From Bradyrhizobium guangzhouense (GTDB lineage: Bacteria > Pseudomonadota > Alphaproteobacteria > Rhizobiales > Xanthobacteraceae), in NCBI RefSeq assembly GCF_004114955.1, contig NZ_CP030053.1:4650001-4714000 (forward strand): DNA of 64,000 nt, written 5' to 3'. The position numbers and the translations under genes were made by a program. The notes under the pieces are model-generated. The model did no database searches and was not told where the DNA came from. It was given only the letters and a program-made list of their open reading frames with translations. The first letter of the stretch is position 1. Each line of letters starts with the position of its first letter. Positions 40,852 through 49,915 of this stretch are shown here, piece after piece.

Positions 40852-42321
40852 TCACAGCAGTTTGGCCCCGAAATTCCGCTCCGGATCCATGTCCGCGACG
40901 AGCCGGCCGGTGGGCTTTGCCGCCTCGCCTCCGCTGCGCGCCAGGAATTTGCCACTGCCGGCGCTGGCGAGACATTTGTCGCCGTCGACGATCAGCCGGC
41001 CGCGCGACAGCACCGACACCGGCCAGCCCTTCAACTTGCGGCCCGAGAACGGCGTGTAGCCGGCGAGATCGTGCATCATCTCGTCGGCGATCACGGTCTC
41101 GCGGTTGGGATCCCAGATCGCGATATCGGCATCGGCACCGACGGCGATCGAGCCCTTGCGCGGGTGCAGATTGTAGATTTTTGCCGGCGCCGTCGCGGTC
41201 AGCTCGACAAATTTTTCGACGCCCAGCCGGCCCTTGGAGACCATCGCGTCGAACAGCAGCGGCAGCCGCAGCTCTAATCCCGGAAGGCCGTTGGCGACCT
41301 GCTTGAAGTTCGGATTGGGGCCGGCGCGCAGCTTGCCGGTCTCATCAAAGCGATAGGGCGCATGGTCGGACGAAATGGTCTGGAGATCGCCGAGCGACAA
41401 TGCCTGCCACAGCGCTTCCTGATCGGCATGCGTGCGCGGCGGCGGGCTGCACATCCACTTGGCGCCTTCCGCGCCGGGCTTGTCGAGATCGCCAGCGGTG
41501 AGGAACAGATATTGCGGACAGGTCTCCGCAAACACCTTCAGCCCCTGCCCGCGCGCGTCACGGATCACCTTGGCGCCTTCGGCAGTCGAGACATGGAAGA
41601 TCATGATCGGCTGGTCGATCAGCGCTGCCATGCCGATCAGCCGGGTGAAGGCTTCCGCCTCCGAGACGCGGGCGTGGCTGACGGCGTGGTATTTCGGCAT
41701 CGTGTAGCCGCGTGCAAGCAGCCGCTTCACCATCCAGGCGATGATGCCGTGGTTCTCCGCGTGCGCACACAGCATCGCGCCAGACTGGCGCGCGGCCAGG
41801 AGAATGTCGAGCAGCGGCTCGTCATCGACCTTGAGCCGGTCGTAGGTCATGAAGATCTTGATCGACGCATGCCCCTGCCTGACCAGTGCGGGAATGTCCT
41901 CCTCGATCGTCTCCCTGGTCGCGTCCGCGATGATCATGTGAAAGGCGTAGTCGATCAGGGCGCCCTTCCTGGCGAGCGCGTGATAATCCTCCACCACTTG
42001 CGGCAGCTTCATCCCGACATGCTGGGCCGCGAACGGGATCACCGTAGTGGTGCCGCCGAAGGCCGCCGATACGGTTGCGCTCTCGAACGTGTCGGCATTC
42101 ATGATACCGGCCGCGGACAGCTGCTCGATATGGGCGTGGCTGTCGACGCCGCCAGGCAGCACCAGCTTGCCGCGCGCATCGATCTCGCGCCTGGCTGGCG
42201 GCAAGCCGCGGCCGATGGCGACGATGGTCTCGCCGGAGACGGCGACATCGGCCTCGAACACGTCAGTGGTGGTGGCGACGCGCCCGCCGCGGATGACGAG
42301 GTCGTAGGTGGGTTCGGTCAT
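40852..42321 (-). CDS. D-hydantoinase / dihydropyrimidinase
   Basis: 489 residues from the ATG at 42321. Metal-binding residues of the family are visible: H62 and H64 in VDSHAHIEQ, the carboxylated Lys K155 in HASIKIFMTYDRL, a His in LCAHAENHG, one in MIFHVST and an Asp in SSDHAPY. It hydrolyses cyclic ureides, dihydropyrimidines or 5-substituted hydantoins, to N-carbamoyl amino acids. The neighbouring gene encodes the enzyme that removes the carbamoyl group, so the pair completes conversion to the free amino acid. The motif HIEQ replaces the more usual HxxM/HTHxE region, a minor variation. Confidence 0.9.
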   Translation of the reverse strand: MTEPTYDLVIRGGRVATTTDVFEADVAVSGETIVAIGRGLPPARREIDARGKLVLPGGVDSHAHIEQLSAAGIMNADTFESATVSAAFGGTTTVIPFAAQHVGMKLPQVVEDYHALARKGALIDYAFHMIIADATRETIEEDIPALVRQGHASIKIFMTYDRLKVDDEPLLDILLAARQSGAMLCAHAENHGIIAWMVKRLLARGYTMPKYHAVSHARVSEAEAFTRLIGMAALIDQPIMIFHVSTAEGAKVIRDARGQGLKVFAETCPQYLFLTAGDLDKPGAEGAKWMCSPPPRTHADQEALWQALSLGDLQTISSDHAPYRFDETGKLRAGPNPNFKQVANGLPGLELRLPLLFDAMVSKGRLGVEKFVELTATAPAKIYNLHPRKGSIAVGADADIAIWDPNRETVIADEMMHDLAGYTPFSGRKLKGWPVSVLSRGRLIVDGDKCLASAGSGKFLARSGGEAAKPTGRLVADMDPERNFGAKLL

Positions 42322-42367
42322 GAGGCACTCCATCAGTCATCGCCAGCTTGCGAGAAGAGCGTCGCCG

Positions 42368-43300
42368 TCACTTCGCCGGTGGCGGCACTGCGCCGGTGCG
42401 GCTCGTGATCAGGCCGTAATGCTCGATGCGGCGGTGCCTGGCGAAATCGAAGATCGTCGTCTTGCCGAAGGTGGTGGCATCGAGGTCGCAAGCGTGGACC
42501 AGAACCTCGTCGTCGTCGGTCTTCGCTTCAACAACGATCTCGCCATTGGGATCGACGATCAAGCTGCCGCCGAACAGCGCGTGGCCGTCCTCGATGCCGG
42601 CCTTGGCGACGGCAACCACCCAGGTTGCGTTCTGGTAGGCGCCGGCCTGCACGGAGAGGCGATTGTGGAACAGACGCTTTTCGACGCCCTCCTCGCCTCG
42701 CTCCGCATTCACCGACGGCGTGTTGTAGCCGATCAACACCATCTCGACGCCCTGCAAGCCCATGACGCGATAGGTCTCGGGCCAGCGGCGATCGTTGCAG
42801 ATCGCCATGCCGATGATGCCGCCAAGCTCGCGCCAGACGTTGAAGCCGAGATCGCCCGGCTCGAAATAGCGCTTCTCCAGATGCTGATGCGACCGGTGGG
42901 ATTCGAATTCGACATGACCAGGCAGATGGACCTTGCGATATTTGCCGACGATCCTGCCGGATTTGTCGGTCAGAACAGCGGTGTTGAAGTGATGGCCGTC
43001 GGGCGTCAGCTCGGCATAGCCGAAATTCATCGCGATTCTGTGCTGCGCCGCGCGCTCGAACAGCGGCCTTGTCGCCGCGTTCGGCATCTCGCGTTCGAAC
43101 CAGACGTCGAACGCGGCGCGGTCCTCGACGTACCAGCGCGGAAAGAACGTCGTCAGTGCCAGTTCCGGATAGACGATGAGATCGGCACCCCTGGCTTTGG
43201 CCTCGTCCATCAGCGCGATCATGCGCTTGACCACAGCCTCGCGGCTGTCGGCCTTCTGAATCGGGCCCATCTGGGCGGCGGCGACGGTGACGATACGCAT
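42368..43300 (-). CDS. N-carbamoyl-D-amino-acid hydrolase (nitrilase superfamily)
   Basis: 310 residues from the ATG at 43300, where family homology begins; the open frame to 43411 adds unrelated sequence. The catalytic triad of the nitrilase fold is present: E46 in PELALTTFFPRW, K123 in GKYRKVHLPGH and C168 in AICNDRRWPETYRVMGLQG. The last motif, with HLEKRYFEPGDLGF, is close to what I recall of the Agrobacterium D-carbamoylase. It yields D-amino acid, CO2 and ammonia. It is the first gene of the operon; no hydantoin racemase gene is nearby. Confidence 0.92.
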   Translation of the reverse strand: MRIVTVAAAQMGPIQKADSREAVVKRMIALMDEAKARGADLIVYPELALTTFFPRWYVEDRAAFDVWFEREMPNAATRPLFERAAQHRIAMNFGYAELTPDGHHFNTAVLTDKSGRIVGKYRKVHLPGHVEFESHRSHQHLEKRYFEPGDLGFNVWRELGGIIGMAICNDRRWPETYRVMGLQGVEMVLIGYNTPSVNAERGEEGVEKRLFHNRLSVQAGAYQNATWVVAVAKAGIEDGHALFGGSLIVDPNGEIVVEAKTDDDEVLVHACDLDATTFGKTTIFDFARHRRIEHYGLITSRTGAVPPPAK

Positions 43301-43841
43301 CAGCGTGTTCCTGATTTCTTGACGACTTTTTTTTGGCGAGGCTGGCGATCGCAGCTTCAAGGGCGGGTCGGCGCGCAGCATAACGTGGCCGAACGGCGTC
43401 TTTCCAGCCAAGCAGCTTTCATGCCGTCCGCTCCCTCGCTCCGCATCTTACCGACGCGCCATGATAAACCCTCACGCGCAACGACCGCGCTGCACGCCCA
43501 GAAGGTGCGGGCGTCCCCCGTCTCGACGGGTCACATTGCCCGCGGAATGAGCATAGGCGCGGAGCAACGTTCCCGAAAGAAACCTGCGGCGCATCGCGGT
43601 TTTCCGCGCAAATCGTGATCTCCGCTGCGCTGCAACCGGAGCGCCTCGACCGGCTGACTAATTTGCAGGCGATCGAAGCGCGGTTGGGGATCGTCGGATG
43701 CCTATGAGCTATGCGCAGCGGTCAGCTCAGCTTCCTTTCATGCGCGCCCCCAAGCCCAAGGTCTTGCAGCCGCGGCTTCGCCATCTCGCGGCGCGTTTCG
43801 CCCGAGTTTTGCGTTACCTTTCACGCCCCTCGAAAGAAAGG
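43301..43841. other. Gene-free leader region of the hydantoin operon
   Basis: No reading frame here looks coding: short frames occur on both strands but none has family features or a ribosome site. The part next to 43300 contains a run of T (about 43325-43332) and presumably holds the promoter of the minus-strand hydantoin operon. I see no clear operator. Confidence 0.55.
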
Positions 43842-43954
43842 GCGCAGGGAAGGCCGGGTGCCGGCCGGCACCCACGGTCCGCTGTGCGCATGTAGCGCAA
43901 AAGGAACTGCACAGCGGCATACAGGTGAAGCCGAACACACGGCCTTCCCTGCGC
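43842..43954. repeat. Structured repeat element with nested inverted repeats
   Basis: A 15-bp perfect inverted repeat (GCGCAGGGAAGGCCG at 43842 and its complement at 43940) encloses an 18-bp perfect palindrome (43856-43873, GGGTGCCGG arms). A second perfect stem lies inside it (CCGCTGTGC at 43879, GCACAGCGG at 43909). The spurious minus-strand frame across it (CSSFCATCAQRT...) resembles hypothetical proteins I recall from many Bradyrhizobium genomes, implying a dispersed, non-coding family. Function unknown. Confidence 0.6.
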
Positions 43955-44397
43955 GATGGTCGGACGGCTTATGCCGCGCTCTCCCGGGAGCCGAATTCCT
44001 TCTGGCCTCCCTCGCCGTGCGGAAGTGACCAGCACCGCGCCGGTTGGCGCCGATGCCGCATCCGCAAGACTTGGCCGTAGCGACGACGGCCGGGACCACA
44101 CGGTTTTGCCGTACGCAAGACAAGGCGCCGTTCGAACAACGCGGCTTGCCGACGGCTCACGGGGCTCGGCTCAATCCACTGCCCCGCCCTGCCACCCGCA
44201 TCCGCGACGGCGCCGCTCGCGTCCACCGCAACCCGATCCGCGGCTCGTGACGACGTACGACCGCCCCTCTTCGCCGGATCAGGATGGACGAAACATACGA
44301 CAAATCCGAATTTCGGTAAAGTGGAATTTTTTGACGGGCGGTGGTTGACAGGCCCGCGAAACAGGGGCGACGGAGAGCTCTTCTCTCCGCCGTCATC
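43955..44397. repeat. Continuation of the dispersed non-coding repeat region
   Basis: This stretch has frames on both strands (for example 43956-44348 plus and 43969-44469 minus) that I judge spurious. Their compositions are Arg/Ser/Pro-rich, they overlap each other, and the minus frame resembles hypothetical proteins I remember being annotated repeatedly in related genomes. It contains small repeats, among them two copies of CGCAAGAC (near 44056 and 44115), and a hairpin CGGAGAG/CTCTCCG at 44371-44389. Best regarded as degraded repeat DNA. Confidence 0.5.
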
Positions 44398-44424
44398 CCG
44401 GGGCTCGCGCTTGGCGCGCCCCGG
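44398..44424. repeat. REP-like palindromic element
   Basis: CCGGGGC (44398-44404) and GCCCCGG (44418-44424) pair perfectly. An inner stem GCGC/GCGC closes around TTG. The flanks GTCAT and AAAGAC are partly complementary too. This resembles the small palindromic repeats scattered between genes of bradyrhizobia. It may act as a transcript-end or nucleoid element. Confidence 0.55.
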
Positions 44425-44575
44425 AAAGACGGTCGCTGCAAGCTTTCGAACGACATCATCATGATACAAAACGTCAACTCACGGCGCTGCCGGAACTCTG
44501 GCCTTCGCTTCCCGTTGATGATCTAAGCACACTCCTTGCCCGCGATCGCGCGCGTTTTCCTCCCGGAGTCCATCG

Positions 44576-45712
44576 ATGACCTCAGCCGACCGGCCGGCGA
44601 CGCGGCTCGCCACGCGACTCTCGTTCCTGGTCGCCGGCTTCGGGCTTGCGTGCTGGGCACCGCTGGTTCCGTTCGCGAAGGAGCGGCTCGCGGTCGACGA
44701 CGCCGTGCTCGGCCTGCTGTTGCTCAGCCTCGGCATCGGCTCGGTGCTCGCGATGCTCGCGACCGGCATCTTGAGTGCCCGTTACGGCACCAAGCCGATC
44801 ATCATCGCCGGCGGGATCGGCCTCGCCCTGATCTTGCCGCTGCTGGTCGTCGCCGGCACGCCCACGGCATTGGCGCTGACGCTGCTCGCATTCGGAGGCG
44901 CGCTCGGCTCCATCGATGTCGCCATGAACATCCACGCCGTCGAGGTCGAACGCGCGGCGGGCGAACCGTTGATGTCGGGCTTCCACGCGCTCTTCAGCAT
45001 TGGCGGGTTCGCGGGATCGGCGGTGATGACGGCGCTGTTGTCGTTGCAACTTGGGCCGCTCGGAAGCGCATTGATCTGTTCCGTGCTGATGCTGATCGCG
45101 ATGGCGATGGCTGCACCACGCCTGTTGCGCCGGGCGCAGGCGCAGGACGGGCCGCTGTTCGTGCTGCCGCACGGCATCGTGCTGCTGCTGGCGCTGCTGG
45201 CGGCCGTCACCTTCCTGATCGAAGGCGCGATGCTGGACTGGGGCGCCCTGCTCGTCATCGGCGCAGGTCTCGTCAGCGAGGCACGCGGCGGGATCGGCTA
45301 CATCGTGTTCTCGATCGCGATGACCACGGGCCGGCTCGGCGGCGATGCCGTCGTGGCCCGGATCGGCGATCGCGCGACATTGATCGGGGGAAGCCTGCTT
45401 GCGGTCGCAGGCCTTGCCGTGCTGCTGCTGGCGCCGAGCGCGGCCGTTGCCATCGCCGGCTTCCTGCTGATCGGCCTCGGCGCGTCGAACCTCGTGCCGG
45501 TGCTGTTCCGCGGCGCGGCCAGGCAGACCGCGATGCCCACCGGGCTGGCGGTGGCGTCGATCACCACTGCCGGCTATGCCGGTGTTCTGGTCGGCCCTGC
45601 CGGCATCGGTTTTGTCGCCCATGCCGTCGGATTGCCGGCGGCATTCTGGATGCTCGCCGCGCTGATGTGCGTCGTCACGCTGTCGGCGCGCGCCGTGACC
45701 AGAAAAATATGA
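44576..45712 (+). CDS. MFS transporter (YbjJ-like)
   Basis: 378 residues with twelve hydrophobic segments. It begins SFLVAGFGLACWAPLVPFAKERL, and a motif between helices 2 and 3 (GILSARYGTKPII) stands for the MFS GxxxDRxGR. GSIDVAMNIHAVEVER in helix 4 is typical of the YbjJ-type subgroup of fucose-permease-related transporters. Likely an exporter or a sugar/drug transporter; the substrate cannot be predicted. It converges on the PepSY gene with 7 bases between the stops. Confidence 0.88.
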   Translation: MTSADRPATRLATRLSFLVAGFGLACWAPLVPFAKERLAVDDAVLGLLLLSLGIGSVLAMLATGILSARYGTKPIIIAGGIGLALILPLLVVAGTPTALALTLLAFGGALGSIDVAMNIHAVEVERAAGEPLMSGFHALFSIGGFAGSAVMTALLSLQLGPLGSALICSVLMLIAMAMAAPRLLRRAQAQDGPLFVLPHGIVLLLALLAAVTFLIEGAMLDWGALLVIGAGLVSEARGGIGYIVFSIAMTTGRLGGDAVVARIGDRATLIGGSLLAVAGLAVLLLAPSAAVAIAGFLLIGLGASNLVPVLFRGAARQTAMPTGLAVASITTAGYAGVLVGPAGIGFVAHAVGLPAAFWMLAALMCVVTLSARAVTRKI

Positions 45713-45719
45713 AGGCGCG

Positions 45720-47180
45720 TCATGCGGCTTGGGGCACAACTGTCGCCCGCAACCGCCGCCAGCCGATCACGATGCCCGTGACGGAGAATGCCAGGCCCAG
45801 CGCGCAAAGCCCGACGATCAGAGCATCGCGCAGGCGCGGATGCGAGATGAGGATGGGAAAATCCAGCGTGTGCAGCGCGCTGTAGGCCCAGCGATAGGCC
45901 CGCCGCGAAGCATCGAGCCGCTGCACGATGCTGCCGTCGGCCCCATCGACATCGAACCAGAGATCGCCGCAGCGGGAGCGATAGACGGGCGCGCCGGGAA
46001 CGATGGACCGCGCAGGATAGGCGTCGTTGTCGGCAAGAATGGACACGGCGTCACATCCGGCCGCCAGGCGTGTGGTCAGGTTGAGGATGTCCTGTTCAGC
46101 CAAGAACGCGGCTTGCCGATTGCGGATCGGCGCGCCGGCTTTGATCAAGGCCTGGCTGCCAAGGCCGGTCCGATCGCGCCGAAAGACATGCGCATTGAAA
46201 GCGAACCATTCGATTTCGCGGGATGAGGTCGATAGCGGCTGCTGAGCGAGAGAGGTCGCCGCGCCCCAGTCCGGCACGGCATTCGTTAACCGCGCCTCCG
46301 CCGCGGTCAATTGCCCGCGCGAGAACAGCCGGCCGTGATCCATCGAGAGCCAGCCGCTGAAGATCCAGGTCAGCACGAAACCTGCCGAAACAAGACCGAT
46401 GATGTGATGCAGGGCGTGCCAGCCGCGATAAGGCGATGAGACGAGGCCGCTGCGGATCCTAGTTCTGACGACGCCGAGCACCGCGCCCAGCATTGCCATG
46501 ATCAAGGCCGCCAGCGACAGCGTCGAGACGACCCGGTCCCACAGCGCCCAGTTGCTCCTGAGAACCGTCGGATAGATCCAGTGCAGGACGCTGCCGACCC
46601 AATTCCATCGACGGTCCCAGCGGGTCGTGTCGAGCACGACCTCACCGGTGCGCGACGAGATGTAAATGTCCGTTCCGGCCGCATCGTCGAGAGCGACGCG
46701 GAACAAAGGCCGATGGCGATCGAACCCGTTGGGGACGCTCCATTGATCATAGTCCGCGCGTGCAGCGATCGTGGCGTGTGCTGGATCCAGCCCGCGTCGG
46801 CGGGCATGGTCTCGTGCAATGACGAGCGCGAGATCGGGAAACTCCACCGCGGCGTCTGCCCCGTCCGACGCATGGATCGCCCGCAGGCGCGAGGGTCCCG
46901 ACACGACATAGACCGGCCCGTCGCCGCGCTGGATCAGGCGAACGCGGGTGGCCTCGGTGATGCCGCTCGCCGCGACCGCGTCGGCAACCGGAATGATCGG
47001 TGCTCCGCCCTCCACCGGCGCAAGGCCGGCGAAACGCTCCGCCTCCGTCAACGACGGAAACGGAACGAAATGCATCACGATCCCGCTCGCGAACCACATC
47101 GCGAACAGCAGGCAGAACGCGATCCCGAGCCAGCGGTGCGTAAGGACGATCGCGCCCATCATGCGGTCGGCGCCTACCAT
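45720..47180 (-). CDS. PepSY-domain membrane protein (iron-regulated/reductase-like)
   Basis: 486 residues from an ATG at 47180 overlapping the receptor's stop codon; an ATG at 47162 is an alternative. An N-terminal helix (THRWLGIAFCLLFAMWFASGIVMHF) is followed by a PepSY-type periplasmic region. Three more helices lie near residues 218-240, 262-285 and at the C-terminus. Several His residues are near membrane boundaries (HRW, HW, HALHH). Such proteins accompany TonB receptors and may reduce metal chelates in the periplasm. Here it follows a receptor controlled by a cobalamin riboswitch, so reduction of a cobalt corrinoid is an attractive but untested role. Confidence 0.82.
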   Translation of the reverse strand: MVGADRMMGAIVLTHRWLGIAFCLLFAMWFASGIVMHFVPFPSLTEAERFAGLAPVEGGAPIIPVADAVAASGITEATRVRLIQRGDGPVYVVSGPSRLRAIHASDGADAAVEFPDLALVIARDHARRRGLDPAHATIAARADYDQWSVPNGFDRHRPLFRVALDDAAGTDIYISSRTGEVVLDTTRWDRRWNWVGSVLHWIYPTVLRSNWALWDRVVSTLSLAALIMAMLGAVLGVVRTRIRSGLVSSPYRGWHALHHIIGLVSAGFVLTWIFSGWLSMDHGRLFSRGQLTAAEARLTNAVPDWGAATSLAQQPLSTSSREIEWFAFNAHVFRRDRTGLGSQALIKAGAPIRNRQAAFLAEQDILNLTTRLAAGCDAVSILADNDAYPARSIVPGAPVYRSRCGDLWFDVDGADGSIVQRLDASRRAYRWAYSALHTLDFPILISHPRLRDALIVGLCALGLAFSVTGIVIGWRRLRATVVPQAA

Positions 47181-49522
47181 TTGAACGCCGCCGAGATCTC
47201 GTAGGTCCTGGGCGCGCCGAGCAGGATCTGGTCGGGATAGAATGGATCGCCCCAGATCGCGTAGCGCTTGTCGGTGACGTTGCGCACCCGGAAAGTCAGG
47301 CGCGCCTGATCTACCGCATTGAAGGTCGTCTTGGGGATATCGACGAAGGCATAGATATCGCCCACAGTGTAGGCATTCATCGTCACAGTGTTGGCGTCGC
47401 TGTTATAGCGGTCGCCGACACGACGGCCGGTGATGCCGACCTCCAGCGGCCAAGGCGTGAAGAAGCGCCAGGATGCGCCGGCATTGGCGACGATGCGCGG
47501 CACGTTGGGCGGCGTATTGCCCGAGAACGATCCGCCCGCGAAATCATAGTCGGCATAGCGCGCATCGACATAGGCGATGTTGGCCCACAGCCGCAAAGGC
47601 TCGATCGGACGGACCGCTCCCGCGAGCTCGACGCCTTTCGATTCCTGCTGTCCCGCAATGTTGAGCGTCTGGCCCCCGGCCGCGGCATAGACGTTGCTGC
47701 GCAGGATGTCGTAGGCCGAGAACGACCACTCCGCCCTGTTGTCCCAGAGCACGTGCTTGACGCCGGTCTCGTAGGTGCGCGCGGTGGTGAGATCGAGCGG
47801 TTGGGACGGCCCCAGCAAAAAGATGTTGTTCGCCGAGACGTCGGCGCCGGTGGCGTACTGGCTGAAGAAGGTCAGGCCCGGAACGGCTTCCCAGGTGTAG
47901 CCGATGCGACCGGTGACGGGTGCCCAGTCCTTCGTGAACGGGAAGTTCTCGTTCTCCAGGCCGTTGACGTCGGTCGAGTTGCGGCCGAGCCCGATATGTT
48001 CGACGCGCAAGCCGCCGATCAGTGCGAAAGTCCGGGTGAGCTTCAGCCGGTCCTCGAACGACAGCGCCTCGTTGTCGATCCGCGCGGTCTGCTGCCTGGT
48101 CGTGAGCAGGCCGTAGAAGCCGCGGTCGGGATCGACGAGATCGACGGAATCGCCCGGGAAATTCGCGGCACCCGGCCGGACGAAATCGAGATAGCTCGAC
48201 GACAGCGTCGTGACGAGCCTGTTGTCGAAGCCTGCGATATCAGCATCCCACGTCAGATCGGTGATGTTGCCGACCAGGCGCTGGCTGTGCGCGACATAGA
48301 AGCGACTGCGATCGACCGTGTTGGTCGCAGTGTTGAACGCCTCGACCTCGTTGTTGAACCAGGAGCGCTCCGCGCCATAGCCATAGGCCTGGCTCTTCAG
48401 CGTCAAATCAGGCGCCAGCTTCAGCTCGAAGCCGCCGCGCAGCCAGACTTCCTGCGCCACGTTCCTGTTATCGAGGACGTTGTAGTTGGCGTTGAAGGTG
48501 CGATCGTCGATCGTAATAGGGCCGAGATTGGTCCCGTTGAAGTTCGAGACGTAAGTGCCCGAGACGATGCTTGCCGTCGCGTGTGAGCCGCTGAACGCCA
48601 CGGGCACCAGCGGCGCGCCCCAATAGGCCTTGCCGCGGTCCTCGCGAAATTCGATCGCGCCCCAGACCTTGAGGCTGTCGGAGATGCGGTAGTTGAGCTG
48701 GCCGGAGACGTCGAACGTCCTGGTGCTGGTGTCGTCGGCGAAGCCGTTGAGCGCGGAACGGCTGACGTCAAACCGATAATCCAGCCCCTGCACATCAGTG
48801 CTGCCGCCCGAACCGTAATGCGCGCGGAACGAATTGAGCGAATCGTACGAGAAATCGGCTTCGTTCCGGATCGGCCCCGTGTGCGGTTGCCTGGTCACGA
48901 AGTTGATCGCGCCGCCCGCGGCGCCTTCGCCCGAGATCAGCGAGGCCGGGCCTTTCAGGATTTCGACGGCTTCGAGATTGGCGGTGTCCATGATCCGAGA
49001 GGTCATGTTCTGCGGGCCGATCTTGATGCCGTTGTAGAGCGTGTTGATCTGGCTGTTGGTGAAGCCGCGCATCGAGAAGGCCGAGGGCTCGGCCGGGTTG
49101 TCGCCGGCGATAACCCCGACCGCGCCTTGTGCGACGTCGGAGACAGTGCGGTAGCCCTGCTCGCGGATGGTCTCGGCGGAGATGACTTCGACGGTCGCGG
49201 GCGTCTGCCGCACCGTCAGGCCAAGGCGCGAGGCGCTCTCGGCGACCGCGTTGCTGTTGAGAGGCGTCGGCACAGCGACGTTGGGCACGACCGGCTTTGG
49301 CGCGGTCGCTGACCTGCGCGCTGTTGCGCGGCGGATACTTGCCGCGTCCCGGGCTGCCGGCTTGGCGGGCTTGCGGGATTGTGGAGCAGACACCTCCACA
49401 GGCGGCAGCGGCTCGCGGGCCTGCTGCGCCAAAGCAGCCGGCATGTCGATGGCAGCAAAGGATGTCAGAACGGCGGACGCCAGCAAGAAGCAGCGTGGTC
49501 GTACGATACGGATGGAAAACAC
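47174..49522 (-). CDS. TonB-dependent outer-membrane receptor, riboswitch-controlled
   Basis: 782 residues from a GTG at 49522 with AGGA just upstream. A signal peptide (residues 1 to about 32) precedes a TonB-box-like LPPVEVSAP and an Arg/Ala/Pro-rich linker. The plug domain follows (TPATVEVISAETIREQGYRTVSDVAQ, SMRGF, LKGPASLISGEGAAGGAINFVTRQP). The 22-strand barrel ends in the aromatic residue W (SAAFKW). By sequence alone it would be called a siderophore receptor of the FhuE/FpvA type. The cobalamin riboswitch upstream makes a corrinoid or cobalt-related ligand more likely. It is followed by the PepSY gene. Confidence 0.92.
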   Translation of the reverse strand: MFSIRIVRPRCFLLASAVLTSFAAIDMPAALAQQAREPLPPVEVSAPQSRKPAKPAARDAASIRRATARRSATAPKPVVPNVAVPTPLNSNAVAESASRLGLTVRQTPATVEVISAETIREQGYRTVSDVAQGAVGVIAGDNPAEPSAFSMRGFTNSQINTLYNGIKIGPQNMTSRIMDTANLEAVEILKGPASLISGEGAAGGAINFVTRQPHTGPIRNEADFSYDSLNSFRAHYGSGGSTDVQGLDYRFDVSRSALNGFADDTSTRTFDVSGQLNYRISDSLKVWGAIEFREDRGKAYWGAPLVPVAFSGSHATASIVSGTYVSNFNGTNLGPITIDDRTFNANYNVLDNRNVAQEVWLRGGFELKLAPDLTLKSQAYGYGAERSWFNNEVEAFNTATNTVDRSRFYVAHSQRLVGNITDLTWDADIAGFDNRLVTTLSSSYLDFVRPGAANFPGDSVDLVDPDRGFYGLLTTRQQTARIDNEALSFEDRLKLTRTFALIGGLRVEHIGLGRNSTDVNGLENENFPFTKDWAPVTGRIGYTWEAVPGLTFFSQYATGADVSANNIFLLGPSQPLDLTTARTYETGVKHVLWDNRAEWSFSAYDILRSNVYAAAGGQTLNIAGQQESKGVELAGAVRPIEPLRLWANIAYVDARYADYDFAGGSFSGNTPPNVPRIVANAGASWRFFTPWPLEVGITGRRVGDRYNSDANTVTMNAYTVGDIYAFVDIPKTTFNAVDQARLTFRVRNVTDKRYAIWGDPFYPDQILLGAPRTYEISAAFKW

Positions 49523-49650
49523 GGTCCTGGACCTCGGAGTGACGTCAGTGGCACGTCACCGCGAACCAAGGTCCCATCATCAGGCCATGAGCCTTCCGAT
49601 GAAGCCAAATGTCTGTACTCCCCGACCGACATCTTCGCGTGTGACCACGG

Positions 49651-49840
49651 CTGACGGCAGGTCTCCTGGCTCGCGGGTCGTGACCGCTTCGTCGCCTTCC
49701 CGGGACCGAGGACCCAGTGGCTTAAAGACGAAGGATTCGCCGCTTACAGTTGCGGGGGCAGCTACGGCATTGGGGATATCGTCCCAGCACCGCATTCCCT
49801 TTTCATCCCCCTTTCGGGGAAACCGTCACCGCCATCTAGG
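49651..49840 (-). promoter_or_regulatory. Cobalamin riboswitch
   Basis: Read on the minus strand, the conserved core elements appear in order: GGGAATGCGGTGC near 49800, then GCTGCCCCCGCAACTGTAAGC around 49745-49770 (B12 box core), and GAGCCAGGAGACCTGCC ending near 49656. The region lies about 130 bases upstream of the TonB-receptor start. When adenosylcobalamin binds, such elements usually hide the ribosome site or terminate transcription, so the receptor and PepSY genes should be repressed by B12. The boundaries are approximate. Confidence 0.9.
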
Positions 49841-49915
49841 ATTTCGGCGAAGACAGAGTCAATGTGCCAGATGCGGCGATATTGCCGCAGCGGCCAACTT
49901 TCCCGGGAGATCTGC

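Noticed and set aside
43969..44469. 166-residue minus-strand frame in the gene-free region
   Set aside because: Resembles spurious proteins derived from a dispersed repeat; overlaps an equally open plus-strand frame and has no ribosome site or domain.
47174..49522. Plain ferric siderophore receptor
   Set aside because: The plug and barrel fit that label, but the cobalamin riboswitch directly upstream argues for a B12-linked role, so a firm siderophore assignment was not made.
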